Positions 1 to 7,904 of a stretch of 34,668 bases of DNA are shown one piece after another; the stretch's first letter is position 1; each line of letters opens with the position of its first letter. The DNA is from UMGS1649 sp045651205 (GTDB lineage: Bacteria; Bacillota; Clostridia; TANB77; CAG-465): contig JAZRSA010000065.1 of assembly GCA_045651205.1 (NCBI GenBank), positions 1-34,668 on the forward strand, given 5' to 3'. Position numbers and translations under genes: made by a program. The notes under the pieces are model-generated. The model was not told the DNA's origin. It made no database searches and worked only from the letters and a program-made list of their open reading frames with translations.

Positions 1-1
1 A

Positions 2-1327
2 GTAAATGAAATCATTAAAAAGAATGATATTTACTATGGTAATGAAAATGATGATGATAAACAAAGTGAACCATACATATTAATTCGTAAACGTATGCCA
101 GTATCTAATGCTATTGCAATGGCTGAAAAAGAAGGTTTAGGCGAAGATAAACTAAGTATGATTATAGGTGATAATGATACCTTTGAAGAGTCAGGAGAAG
201 CAGCTAAACAAGAATTAGATAACATGGTAACAGTTATTACTAAGATGTATAAGAAAGATGGTACGGTACATTTTTCAATGGCTACTAGATGGCTAGAGAT
301 TAAGAAAGATAAAGATACAGGATTAACTTATTATCCAGTAGCACACTTTAATTGGGAAGAAACAGAAGGTAGTGCTAGAGGCGAAGGAGAAGTTAGATTT
401 TTAATACCTAACCAAATAGAAGTAAACAGAACAGAAGTAAGAAGAGTATTAGCAGTTAAATATCAAGCATACCCACAAAAGGTAATAAATACAGATAAGA
501 TTGCTAACCCAAGTGCAGTAAATCAAGTTGGTGGAGTAATTAAAGTTAAAGGTGGAATGAGTGTAGACGATGTAAGCAAAGTCGTTGGAACATTACCACC
601 AGTACAAATGTCTCCAGATGTTAAACAGTTACAAGAAGACTTAATTCAAGTAACAAGAGACTTAGCAGGAGCAGGAGATATAGCAACAGGGCAAGTTAAT
701 CCAGAAGATGCAAGTGGTAGAGCAATTTTGGCAGTACAACAAGCATCATTAGCCCCTATGACAGAACAAAAAGAATCGTATAAGAACTTTGTAGAAGACT
801 TAGCTAGAATATGGCTAGATATGATTATTGTATATAGTCAAGATGGTATAAAGCTAGAAGAAGAAGTAACAGACCCTACAACAGGTGAAGTTACAATTCA
901 ATTAGTAGACGTACCACAATCAGCATTACAAGAACTACAAGCAACAGTTAAGGTAGATATAACACCTAAGGGAGCATTTGATAAATATGCACAAGAAATG
1001 AGTATAGAGAATATGTTTTCTCAAGGTATGTTTAACGTGCAAAGACTAGCAGAGTTAAAGACTTATGTTAAGTTGCTAGATGATGATTCAGTAATGCCTA
1101 AAGTTAAACTAGAAGAAGCTATTGAATTAATCCAAGAAGAACAAGAGAAGATAGCTATGATGAATGCACAAGCTCAAATAATGCAACAAAAGGCTAGTCA
1201 GTTCTTAAATGAAGATCCTAATGCACAAGCTAGTCAATTACTAGAAGCAGAACAAGGAGCAATGCCTACAGGTGAAGCAGCACCAGTAGAAGAAGAAGTA
1301 ATGGAAGACAATCCAGACGATAATTAA
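2..1327 (+). CDS. Portal protein, C-terminal part (5' truncated)
   Basis: Forms the dodecameric portal ring at one capsid vertex through which DNA is packaged and ejected. The reading frame is open from base 2 with no stop, so the N-terminus lies outside the window; the internal ATG at 95 has no ribosome binding site and is not the start. About 441 codons remain. The segment LAGAGDIATGQVNPEDASG, followed by an alanine/glutamine-rich stretch and a Trp-Leu-Asp-Met helix, is typical of the clip/stem region of P22/SPP1-like portals in Firmicutes phages. The tail is Gln/Glu-rich and acidic. It is followed by a terminator and the scaffold gene, the usual portal-scaffold-capsid order. P22-like assignment is inference from this and from the later hub gene. 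Confidence 0.85.
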   Translation, partial: VNEIIKKNDIYYGNENDDDKQSEPYILIRKRMPVSNAIAMAEKEGLGEDKLSMIIGDNDTFEESGEAAKQELDNMVTVITKMYKKDGTVHFSMATRWLEIKKDKDTGLTYYPVAHFNWEETEGSARGEGEVRFLIPNQIEVNRTEVRRVLAVKYQAYPQKVINTDKIANPSAVNQVGGVIKVKGGMSVDDVSKVVGTLPPVQMSPDVKQLQEDLIQVTRDLAGAGDIATGQVNPEDASGRAILAVQQASLAPMTEQKESYKNFVEDLARIWLDMIIVYSQDGIKLEEEVTDPTTGEVTIQLVDVPQSALQELQATVKVDITPKGAFDKYAQEMSIENMFSQGMFNVQRLAELKTYVKLLDDDSVMPKVKLEEAIELIQEEQEKIAMMNAQAQIMQQKASQFLNEDPNAQASQLLEAEQGAMPTGEAAPVEEEVMEDNPDDN

Positions 1328-1350
1328 AGTCCTTTTATAAGGGCTTTTTT
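1328..1350 (+). terminator. Intrinsic terminator after portal gene
   Basis: A 7-bp stem (AGTCCTT with AAGGGCT, one G-T pair) and a 4-nt loop are followed by six T's, starting one base after the portal stop codon. It probably lowers transcription into scaffold and capsid, or marks a processing point; no strong promoter was seen in the 70 bases before the scaffold gene. Confidence 0.8.
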
Positions 1351-1424
1351 ATATGTCCAAGCATTAATGACAATAAACTTTATGGAACAGTGAAGCAAAC
1401 ACTTTAAAAAATAGGAGGAATATC

Positions 1425-2243
1425 ATGTTTGAAGAAAACAAAGAACCTGTAACAGAAGTTACTGAAAATGTAGATGGACAAACTACAGAAGAAATTGTTG
1501 AAGGTGTAACCGAAACGGTAGAAGCACCAAAAACTTATACGGAAGAAGAACTTAACGCTAAAGTAGATGAACTATTAGCTAAGAAGATAGCCCGTAAAGA
1601 AGCGAAAATAAGAAAAGAGTATGAAACTAAGTACTCACCTTATAAAGAAGCTGAAACAGTGTTAAATGCAGGATTAGGAACTTCAAGTATTACTGAAGCG
1701 ACTAATAACCTAAGGGAGTTTTATACAAAGAAAGGTATTAACATCCCTACATTTAGCGAACCTTCTTATAACGAAAACGATATGAAGGTACTTGCTAACG
1801 CAGAAGCTAAATCTATTATCGAATTAGGATTTGATGAAGTAGTAGAAGAAGTAGATCGTTTAGCAGAACTAGGGTTAGAAAATATGACACCTAGAGAAAA
1901 ACTAGTATTTTCTCAACTTGCTGACTATAGAAAGTCAGAACAAGACAAGAAAGAACTAGCAAAAATCGGAGTAAGTGAAGAAGCATTACAAGATAAAGAC
2001 TTTATTGCATTTGCTGAAAAACTTAATCCAACAATGTCTATCAAAGACAAGTACGAAACGTACACAAAATATAGACCTAAGCCAGAGGTCGTAACAATGG
2101 GAAGTATGAAGAATGCTACTAGCAATGATAGTGGTGTTAAAGACTTCTATTCTCGTGATGAAGCATTGAAATTTACGAAGAAAGACTTTGACAACAACCC
2201 TGCTTTATTTAAGGCAGTAGAACAATCAATGGCTAAGTGGTAA
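1425..2243 (+). CDS. Capsid scaffolding protein
   Basis: Probably the internal scaffold that directs procapsid assembly and then leaves. It has 272 residues, with a very acidic Thr/Glu/Val-rich N-terminus (residues 1-45), then a Lys/Glu-rich helical segment (about 45-70, with alternating basic and acidic runs) and a mainly helical remainder with no enzymatic motif. This composition, and its position directly before the major capsid gene, match phage scaffold/GP20-type proteins. Start is ATG with an AGGAGG site 7 bases upstream. No protease gene is seen between portal and capsid, so scaffold removal is probably non-proteolytic. Confidence 0.8.
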   Translation: MFEENKEPVTEVTENVDGQTTEEIVEGVTETVEAPKTYTEEELNAKVDELLAKKIARKEAKIRKEYETKYSPYKEAETVLNAGLGTSSITEATNNLREFYTKKGINIPTFSEPSYNENDMKVLANAEAKSIIELGFDEVVEEVDRLAELGLENMTPREKLVFSQLADYRKSEQDKKELAKIGVSEEALQDKDFIAFAEKLNPTMSIKDKYETYTKYRPKPEVVTMGSMKNATSNDSGVKDFYSRDEALKFTKKDFDNNPALFKAVEQSMAKW

Positions 2244-2286
2244 TAATCATAATTCCTAACAATAAAAAAGAGAGGAATGATTAATA

Positions 2287-3096
2287 ATGGCAGTAACAAA
2301 TTTTATACAAAGTATTTGGTCTAAAAAAATTCAAGATGACCTAGAATTAAAAACAAAATTAGTAGCTAACTGTTTAAGAGACTATGAAGGAGATGTTAAA
2401 CACGCAGCTTCTGTAAAAATCTTAGGAGTAGGAGAACCAACAATCGGTACTTATGATTCAACTACTGATATCAGTATCGAAGAAATGAGCGATAGAGGAC
2501 AATTATTAACAATTGACCAAGCTAACTATTTCGCTTTCTATGTAGATGATATTAACCAAGCTCAAAGCGTTCCAGGATTAAAAGAAAGATATCAAGAAAA
2601 AGCAGTTCATGGACTTGCTGTTAAACGTGATACTTATGTAGCAGAATTAATTAAAGGAGCTACAAACGTAACTACAGCAACAGCACTATCTAGAGAAGCT
2701 GTTAAAGAAGCTATCGATGCAGCTATCGTTGAATTAAGAGAAAGAAACTTCGATGAAGACGGTGTTATCGAAATTAGTCCATTAGTTTATAACTATTTCA
2801 AAAATGAATTAATTACACTATCTACTAACAACCCTGAATACATCAAAAAAGGTATTGTTGGTATGTATGACGGATTTGAAGTTTGCATGTCTAACAACAT
2901 GGCAAAAGATAGTTCACATGTATATTGCGATATTCGTGGTAAAAAAGCTATTGCATTTGCAGGACAAATTAATGAAGTTGAAGCATTACGTTCTGAAAAG
3001 AGATTTAAAGATATCGTTCGTGGTCTAGATACATTCGGATCTAAAGTTATCGATGAAGCTCGTATTCAAGTAGTTAAAGTACCATTAACAGCATAA
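2287..3096 (+). CDS. Major capsid protein (HK97-fold, predicted)
   Basis: Main shell protein of the head, 269 residues. The N-terminal stretch FIQSIWSKKIQDDLE, the middle helical segment around GLKERYQEKAVHGLAVKRD and the C-terminal A-domain-like part (YDGFEVCMSNNM, then RSEKRFKDIVRGL) are the usual order for short HK97-fold capsid proteins of Gram-positive phages. Codon use is richer in C-ending codons (GAC, ATC, AAC, TTC) than in neighbouring genes, as expected for a highly expressed virion protein. Preceded by a GAGAGGAATG-type site; followed by a strong terminator. The family is recognised by pattern only. Confidence 0.9.
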   Translation: MAVTNFIQSIWSKKIQDDLELKTKLVANCLRDYEGDVKHAASVKILGVGEPTIGTYDSTTDISIEEMSDRGQLLTIDQANYFAFYVDDINQAQSVPGLKERYQEKAVHGLAVKRDTYVAELIKGATNVTTATALSREAVKEAIDAAIVELRERNFDEDGVIEISPLVYNYFKNELITLSTNNPEYIKKGIVGMYDGFEVCMSNNMAKDSSHVYCDIRGKKAIAFAGQINEVEALRSEKRFKDIVRGLDTFGSKVIDEARIQVVKVPLTA

Positions 3097-3099
3097 TTT

Positions 3100-3125
3100 A
3101 GGGAAGCTTTATGCTTCCTTTTTTT
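3100..3125 (+). terminator. Intrinsic terminator after major capsid gene
   Basis: Perfect GGAAGC/GCTTCC stem (extended by a G-T pair), 5-nt loop and a run of seven T's, starting four bases after the capsid stop codon. It separates the highly expressed capsid message from the accessory genes downstream. Confidence 0.85.
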
Positions 3126-3127
3126 AT

Positions 3128-3167
3128 CATTGTAAGAGTGTAAGTAGGTGCAACTCCTACAACAATG
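3128..3167 (+). promoter_or_regulatory. Two-stem, T-arm-like RNA leader before the 99-residue gene
   Basis: Between the capsid terminator and the next ribosome binding site lies a nested structure. The outer stem is CATTGT (3128-3133) with ACAATG (3162-3167). The inner stem is GTAGG (3144-3148) with CCTAC (3156-3160), closing a 7-nt loop TGCAACT. The inner arm has the 5-bp stem and 7-nt loop of a tRNA T-arm and abuts the outer 3' strand like an acceptor stem. There is no anticodon arm or CCA end. It sits two bases before AAGGAGG. Role unknown: a translational regulator or a 5' mRNA end cap are possibilities. Confidence 0.45.
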
Positions 3168-3179
3168 TAAGGAGGAAAT

Positions 3180-3479
3180 ATGGAGAAATTTATTAATAAG
3201 CCAAGTATTGATATGTTGGCAGGAATTAGAGTAACAAAAGATACAACTTTAGAATACGAGAACGAACATGTAACACAAACATTAAAGGATTTAGTATTTG
3301 ATTCTACAACAGTAGTTAAAGGAGATAGCTACACTAGTACATATCATACTGTAATCAACTTAAAAGAAGGCGATGTACTTATATTTGAAGAAGAAGGCAG
3401 AGGATATGTTAAACCAGTAGAAGAGTTTGTAACGGTAGAAGAAGCGATAGAAGAACTAGGGCATATAAAGGAGGTATAG
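3180..3479 (+). CDS. Small head-associated protein, unknown function
   Basis: A 99-residue acidic protein not assigned to a named family. Predicted mostly beta with an amphipathic C-terminal helix (VEEFVTVEEAIEELGHI); the segment LKEGDVLIFEEEGRGYVKP reads like a compact beta-barrel. Position right after the capsid gene suggests a head decoration or head-fibre-associated protein; this is inference from gene order. The start is set by AAGGAGG five bases upstream. It is followed after one base by the next gene, so both are probably translated together. Confidence 0.65.
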   Translation: MEKFINKPSIDMLAGIRVTKDTTLEYENEHVTQTLKDLVFDSTTVVKGDSYTSTYHTVINLKEGDVLIFEEEGRGYVKPVEEFVTVEEAIEELGHIKEV

Positions 3480-3480
3480 T

Positions 3481-3843
3481 ATGTTATTAATCGAAAACGA
3501 AAAGATAAGTATTACAAGGGGCGATGTAGGAATCCTTGAAGTAGGTACGGAAACAGATTATGTATTTCAAGTAGGCGATGTAGTTAGATTTAAGGTATTT
3601 AAAAATAAAGATTGTGGATGTGTAGAACTACAAAAAGATGTAGTTGTAGAAAAAACAGGAACTACAGTAGATGTAAACCTAACAAAAGAAGATACAACAA
3701 TAGGAAACTTAATTAATAAACCTGTTACTTATTGGTATGAAGTAGAGTTAAATCCAGATACTAACCCTCAAACAATAATTGGTTATGACAAGAACGGGCC
3801 AAAAACATTTGAGTTACTTCCTGAAGGTGGAGATAAAGAATGA
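3481..3843 (+). CDS. Probable virion accessory protein with BppU-N-like beta domain
   Basis: 120 residues. The pattern ITRGDVG near the start, then DYVFQVGDVVRFKVF, a Val-rich strand region and a Trp-Tyr-Glu-Val-Glu-Leu strand with NPDTNPQTIIGYD, resembles the immunoglobulin-like N-terminal domain of baseplate upper proteins and related phage structural proteins that attach fibres. The ribosome binding site AAAGGAGG lies inside the previous gene's last codons, and the stop overlaps the next start (ATGA), so it is translationally coupled to the adhesin-like gene downstream, possibly as its anchor. That partnership is inference. Confidence 0.6.
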   Translation: MLLIENEKISITRGDVGILEVGTETDYVFQVGDVVRFKVFKNKDCGCVELQKDVVVEKTGTTVDVNLTKEDTTIGNLINKPVTYWYEVELNPDTNPQTIIGYDKNGPKTFELLPEGGDKE

Positions 3844-5438
3844 TAATATCAAAGGGTAATCTAACAGGAACTTTAAACTCTAAAGGAAGCATAAAAGGTA
3901 CTGTTAATAATGCAGTAGAGTTTAAATATCCTGCTTTAATAGATTTAGAAGTAACTCCAAGTGGAGAACAACAAGTATTTACTCATGAAGGCGAGTTTGG
4001 TTATGACAAAGTAACAGTTGAAGGTGTTAAATTACAAAACAAAACAGTAACACCAACAATAGCAGCACAAAATGTAGTTGCTGATGATAGTTATAGTGGG
4101 TTAAGTCAAGTAACGATTAATCCAGTAACAAGTGAAATAGATAGCAATATACAATCAAATAACATTAAAACAGGTGTAAGTATCTTAGGTGTGGATGGTA
4201 ACTTAGAGCCAGCTAAACCTAAACAAAATAAAGAAATAACGCCTAGTAGCAACGAACAAATAGTAGTTGCTGATGAGGGTTATGACTTAGGACAGGTAAC
4301 AGTAAGTGGAGACAGTGATTTAGCACCACAAAACATTAAAGAAGGAGCAAATATCTTTGGAGTTCAAGGTACTGCAAAAGTTAGCGGTTATGAATGGGCA
4401 GAGTTTGATCCTATTAATGTAATAAACTTACTAGATAACGATACAGAACCTTACGAATATAAAGCAGTAGTGCTTTTATTAAATCAAGGTACTAACACTT
4501 ATAACATAAAATATAGTGATGGGTTATATACTAGCAAAGATATAGTCAAGTTTAGTGATGGTGGGGAATTAACGATAGGCGGAACACAAACTTATACTTT
4601 TGATGAAAGCAAAGACTTTATTAATAGTGTAGGTCAAAGGGTTAGATACATGGTTATTTACAAGAAAACAGCCGATGTATCAGGGAAATCAACATCATAC
4701 GTTAATGATATTTTAATGTGGTATTTTAAAAAATGTACGGTAACTAATGGTTCAAATCATTACTTCCGTTCTGGAACAATTGCTAGGACACTTGTTTTTG
4801 ATGAAAACTGTACACTTATACATACATCGCAAAATATTGCATCTAATCATGCATCAATAGAGAAGTTTATAGCACCTAATCAAGTAACTGTGTCAGGTAA
4901 AAAATTAGGATATGCTTTTAATAGTGCTTATAACTTGAAAGAAGCAAAATTGAACCTAAATAATGAAGTTAATATATTAGACGATTGTTTTGGTTATGCT
5001 TATTCATTAAGAAACATCCATTTAATTAATTGCCCAAACGAAGTAGTTAGTTGTTTAAATTTTTTAGCAAGTTGCTATTCCTTAGAAACTTTCATAGCAC
5101 AACCAATTTTAATACCAACAAATCAAAGTATGTTTTTCAATAATTTACATTCGCTAAAAAAAGTATCAGGAATAGACTTTGCTAATTTTACTACTGCACA
5201 AACGTTAACATATTGCAAAAATCTAGTAGAAATAGATAATGTGGCAAATATAAATATTAATTTTAATGTAAGTAATTGCACACAACTATCACATCAAGCA
5301 TTAATTAACTTGTTTAATGCTCTTGTAGATTTAACAGGACAAACAGCAAAAACATTAACAATCGGAACAGTAAACCAATTAAAAGTAACAGATGAAGAAA
5401 AGGCAATAGTTACGAGCAAGAATTGGAACTTAGCATAG
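3840..5438 (+). CDS. Head/tail fibre or adhesin with N-terminal repeats and BspA-like LRR region
   Basis: 532 residues. Residues about 35-180 hold three degenerate repeats of the form [V/I]-T-P-[S/T]-x-x-Q-x-V-x-A-D-x-G-Y, each ending in a VTV/VTI strand and separated by a NIK-x-G-[V/A]-x-I-[L/F]-G-V motif, typical of phage fibre and adhesion proteins. The C-terminal half (about 290-500) has irregular leucine-rich repeats of BspA type (runs such as SLRNIHLINCP and SLETFIAQ) with many Asn and Cys, and ends in a TVNQLKVTDEEKAIV cap common to phage LRR proteins. Likely exposed on the particle and binding host surface or mucus glycans; target unknown. Overlaps the previous gene by 4 nt. Confidence 0.65.
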   Translation: MIISKGNLTGTLNSKGSIKGTVNNAVEFKYPALIDLEVTPSGEQQVFTHEGEFGYDKVTVEGVKLQNKTVTPTIAAQNVVADDSYSGLSQVTINPVTSEIDSNIQSNNIKTGVSILGVDGNLEPAKPKQNKEITPSSNEQIVVADEGYDLGQVTVSGDSDLAPQNIKEGANIFGVQGTAKVSGYEWAEFDPINVINLLDNDTEPYEYKAVVLLLNQGTNTYNIKYSDGLYTSKDIVKFSDGGELTIGGTQTYTFDESKDFINSVGQRVRYMVIYKKTADVSGKSTSYVNDILMWYFKKCTVTNGSNHYFRSGTIARTLVFDENCTLIHTSQNIASNHASIEKFIAPNQVTVSGKKLGYAFNSAYNLKEAKLNLNNEVNILDDCFGYAYSLRNIHLINCPNEVVSCLNFLASCYSLETFIAQPILIPTNQSMFFNNLHSLKKVSGIDFANFTTAQTLTYCKNLVEIDNVANININFNVSNCTQLSHQALINLFNALVDLTGQTAKTLTIGTVNQLKVTDEEKAIVTSKNWNLA

Positions 5439-5446
5439 GAGGTAAT

Positions 5447-5647
5447 ATGAAGAAGATAGAAAAAGAAGTTACTTTAAGAACTTTAATAGCAGATGAAGGT
5501 AAGGTTATTATAAGTAAAGAAACAAACGAATACGGAAACCCCGTTGTAGTATCTAAAGAAATATATTTGGGTAAAGAAGCAACAGAAGAAGATTTTGAAG
5601 AAATAAATGAAAGTGAATTAGTTTTAAAAGAAGAATTGGAGGGATAA
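5447..5647 (+). CDS. Small acidic protein, unknown function
   Basis: 66 residues, Glu/Lys-rich, no recognisable motif. The ATG at 5447 is chosen because a full AGGAGGT site precedes it by four bases; an upstream in-frame TTG (5423) lies inside the adhesin gene and lacks a site. The protein ends with the ribosome binding site of the next gene in its last codons, so it is part of the tight structural operon. Residues 1-30 look beta-rich, and the C-terminus is an acidic helix. A head or adaptor accessory role is possible from position alone. Confidence 0.55.
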   Translation: MKKIEKEVTLRTLIADEGKVIISKETNEYGNPVVVSKEIYLGKEATEEDFEEINESELVLKEELEG

Positions 5648-5648
5648 C

Positions 5649-6197
5649 ATGAATTTAGGTGATATAAAAAAGAAATCACTATCTCTTATTGAAGAAATAG
5701 ATGCAGGAGAAGAAAAACTAACAAAAGATCCTGATATAGCAAATAAATTAAATTATGTTATTAATCAAATACAATATGAATTATCAAGAGTAAAAAAAAT
5801 ACCTGCTTACATTGAGATAGAAGTAAACAAAGGTGATTTACTTAAGCTTTCTGATATAGATGCAGAATATGAAGTGTATCAAATAGATGTAGTAAAAGGT
5901 ATAACATACGAATTTAAAGCACAAGGAACTATAATTAAATGCCTAGAAGATGGGTTAGCAGAAGTAGAATACTTTAGATACCCTACTTTAATAGATGATA
6001 AAACTCCAGATAGTTTTGAATTTGAACTAAGCAGCGATGTATTAGAGTGTATGCCTTACGGTGTAGCAGCAGACTTATTAAAAAGTGATGTGTCTAATGC
6101 TTATGGTAATGTATATGCACAAAGATACGAGCAAATGAAGAATCAGTTAGATATAAGATACAATACTGGTTGTGTAGAGTTTGAAGGTGGTATTTAG
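5649..6197 (+). CDS. Head-tail adaptor (connector) protein, P22 gp4-like by position
   Basis: 182 residues. Starts with helices (LSLIEEIDAGEEKLTKDPDI, then NKLNYVINQIQYELSRV), followed by a beta-domain with KIPAYIEIEVNKGDLLKLSD, and a C-terminal helical part (MPYGVAADLLKSDVSNAYG and a helix with YAQRYEQMKNQLD). This helical-beta-helical layout resembles adaptor proteins that form a ring under the portal and start the tail (HK97 gp6 and P22 gp4 class). It precedes the hub-like gene and overlaps its GTG start by one base, which supports a portal-adaptor-hub series. Confidence 0.65.
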   Translation: MNLGDIKKKSLSLIEEIDAGEEKLTKDPDIANKLNYVINQIQYELSRVKKIPAYIEIEVNKGDLLKLSDIDAEYEVYQIDVVKGITYEFKAQGTIIKCLEDGLAEVEYFRYPTLIDDKTPDSFEFELSSDVLECMPYGVAADLLKSDVSNAYGNVYAQRYEQMKNQLDIRYNTGCVEFEGGI

Positions 6198-7894
6198 TGA
6201 GTACAAGTGGAACTTTAATAACTAGAAACTATGCCGATTTTAAAGGTGTAGATTTTACAGATAATGAAGTAGGATTGAAAAGAAGCCCAGATGCTTTAAA
6301 CGTATGGAAAAATTATAGTAAACTAGGAAAATGCATAGAAACAAGACCAGAGATAGAATTAGTTGAAACATACGACAATACTATTTTTGGTCTTTTTTTC
6401 TATAAAGTAGGAAATAAAGAAATGATGTTAGTACACTGTGGTACTACATTATATAAAGTTGAAAACGGAACAAGAACAACGCTATATAACGGATTAAATC
6501 CAAGAAAGAGTAATGCTTTTATATACAATAATATTTGGTATTTTAAAGATGGTATTAACTATTTAAAGTATGATGGTGAAATCTGCGGCCAAGTAGTAGG
6601 ATACATACCAACAACTTCAATAGGTAGAAGTCCTAACGGTGGTGGAACTATTTATGAAGATGTAAATATGCTAAGTGCGTGGAGAAAGAATACTTTCTCA
6701 GCAGATGGCGAAAGTACAGAGTATTACTTAGATGCTCAAAACATAGACGGAGAAGCACCAATAGTAACAGTAAACGGTAATGTAATGGCTTATGGAGTTG
6801 ATTATGAATACGATATTACACAAGGAAAGATAACATTCACAACAGCACCAGAAAAACCATTAACAGTAGGACAAGATAATGTAAGCATTACATTTAAGAA
6901 AACAGTATCAGGATATGCAGATAGAATTAATAAATGCACTCTATTACAAGTATTTGATAATAGGGTGTTTTTTAGTGGAAACCAAGACTACCCTAATACA
7001 GTTTGGCATAGCAGCTTAAACGATCCTTCTTATTGTAGCGATTTAGACTATTACAACGAAGGTTTAGACCTAGCACCAGTAACAGGACTAGTAGCCGGAA
7101 ATAACGCTCTATGGGTGTTTAAAGAGCCTTCACAAGCTAATACAACAGTGTTCTATCACAACCCAACAATAGATAGTGCATACGGTAAGATTTATCCTAG
7201 CACACATTCAAGTATATCTACAGGATGTATAGGAGGAGCAATTAACTTTAATGATGATATTTGTTTCTTTAGTGATAGAGGTATGGAAGCAATAAACGGA
7301 GATGTTACTACAGAGCAAGTATTAGCACATAGAAGTTCACTTATAGATAGTGCATTACTAAGTGAAAAGAACTACAAAGATATGATTCTAGAAGAGTGGG
7401 AAGGTTACTTATTAGTAATTATAGATAACAAAGTATATCTAGCAGATTCTAGAGGGGATGAACACAGCACAAAATATGAATGGTTTGTATGGGATTTAGG
7501 TAAGAATATTACTTGTACTAGAGTTAAAGATGGAGTTCTTTACTTATGTACTAACGATGGAATTTATACATTAACTGATACAAGCGATACAAGAGCAGTA
7601 AGTTCATATTGGACTACACCTTTAGACGAGTTTAACTATCCTCAATATATGAAAACAACTAATAAAAGAGGTTGTGTAACTGATATTAAAGGAACAGATA
7701 TAACTGTATCAGCAAGAATAGATAATGAAGACTTTGAAGATATAGTAACTCATGAAAATATAACAAGTTATGTAGTAAATCGAATTAAAAAGAAGAAATG
7801 GAAAGCAATACAATTAAGGTTTAGTTCAAATAAGCCTTTCGAATTATATTCAAGTACATTAGAAGCCTATGTAGGCGGATATTTGAAAAGATAG
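6197..7894 (+). CDS. Tail hub / packaged-DNA stabilisation protein (P22 gp10-like)
   Basis: 565 residues, almost entirely beta. The opening NYADFKGVDFTDNEVGLKRS-type segment with SPDALNVW, repeated aromatic-rich strands (GLFFYKVGNKEMMLVHCG, IWYFKDGINYLKY), the motif LLQVFDNRVFFSG and an IGGAINFNDDICFFSDRG-type blade are typical of the hub proteins that plug the head of short-tailed phages. It would form the hexameric hub below the adaptor ring, holding DNA in and bearing fibres. Start is GTG, overlapping the previous stop (TAGTG); translation is probably coupled. Its presence in place of tail-tube genes is the main argument for a short-tailed virion. Confidence 0.65.
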   Translation: MSTSGTLITRNYADFKGVDFTDNEVGLKRSPDALNVWKNYSKLGKCIETRPEIELVETYDNTIFGLFFYKVGNKEMMLVHCGTTLYKVENGTRTTLYNGLNPRKSNAFIYNNIWYFKDGINYLKYDGEICGQVVGYIPTTSIGRSPNGGGTIYEDVNMLSAWRKNTFSADGESTEYYLDAQNIDGEAPIVTVNGNVMAYGVDYEYDITQGKITFTTAPEKPLTVGQDNVSITFKKTVSGYADRINKCTLLQVFDNRVFFSGNQDYPNTVWHSSLNDPSYCSDLDYYNEGLDLAPVTGLVAGNNALWVFKEPSQANTTVFYHNPTIDSAYGKIYPSTHSSISTGCIGGAINFNDDICFFSDRGMEAINGDVTTEQVLAHRSSLIDSALLSEKNYKDMILEEWEGYLLVIIDNKVYLADSRGDEHSTKYEWFVWDLGKNITCTRVKDGVLYLCTNDGIYTLTDTSDTRAVSSYWTTPLDEFNYPQYMKTTNKRGCVTDIKGTDITVSARIDNEDFEDIVTHENITSYVVNRIKKKKWKAIQLRFSSNKPFELYSSTLEAYVGGYLKR

Positions 7895-7904
7895 GAGGTA
7901 AGAT

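Noticed and set aside
95..1327. ATG at 95 as the portal start
   Set aside because: The frame is open back to base 2 and there is no ribosome binding site at 95; the gene is truncated by the window edge.
3144..3160. A true tRNA gene after the capsid gene
   Set aside because: Only a T-arm-like stem-loop and a partial acceptor stem exist; there is no D arm, anticodon arm or CCA end.
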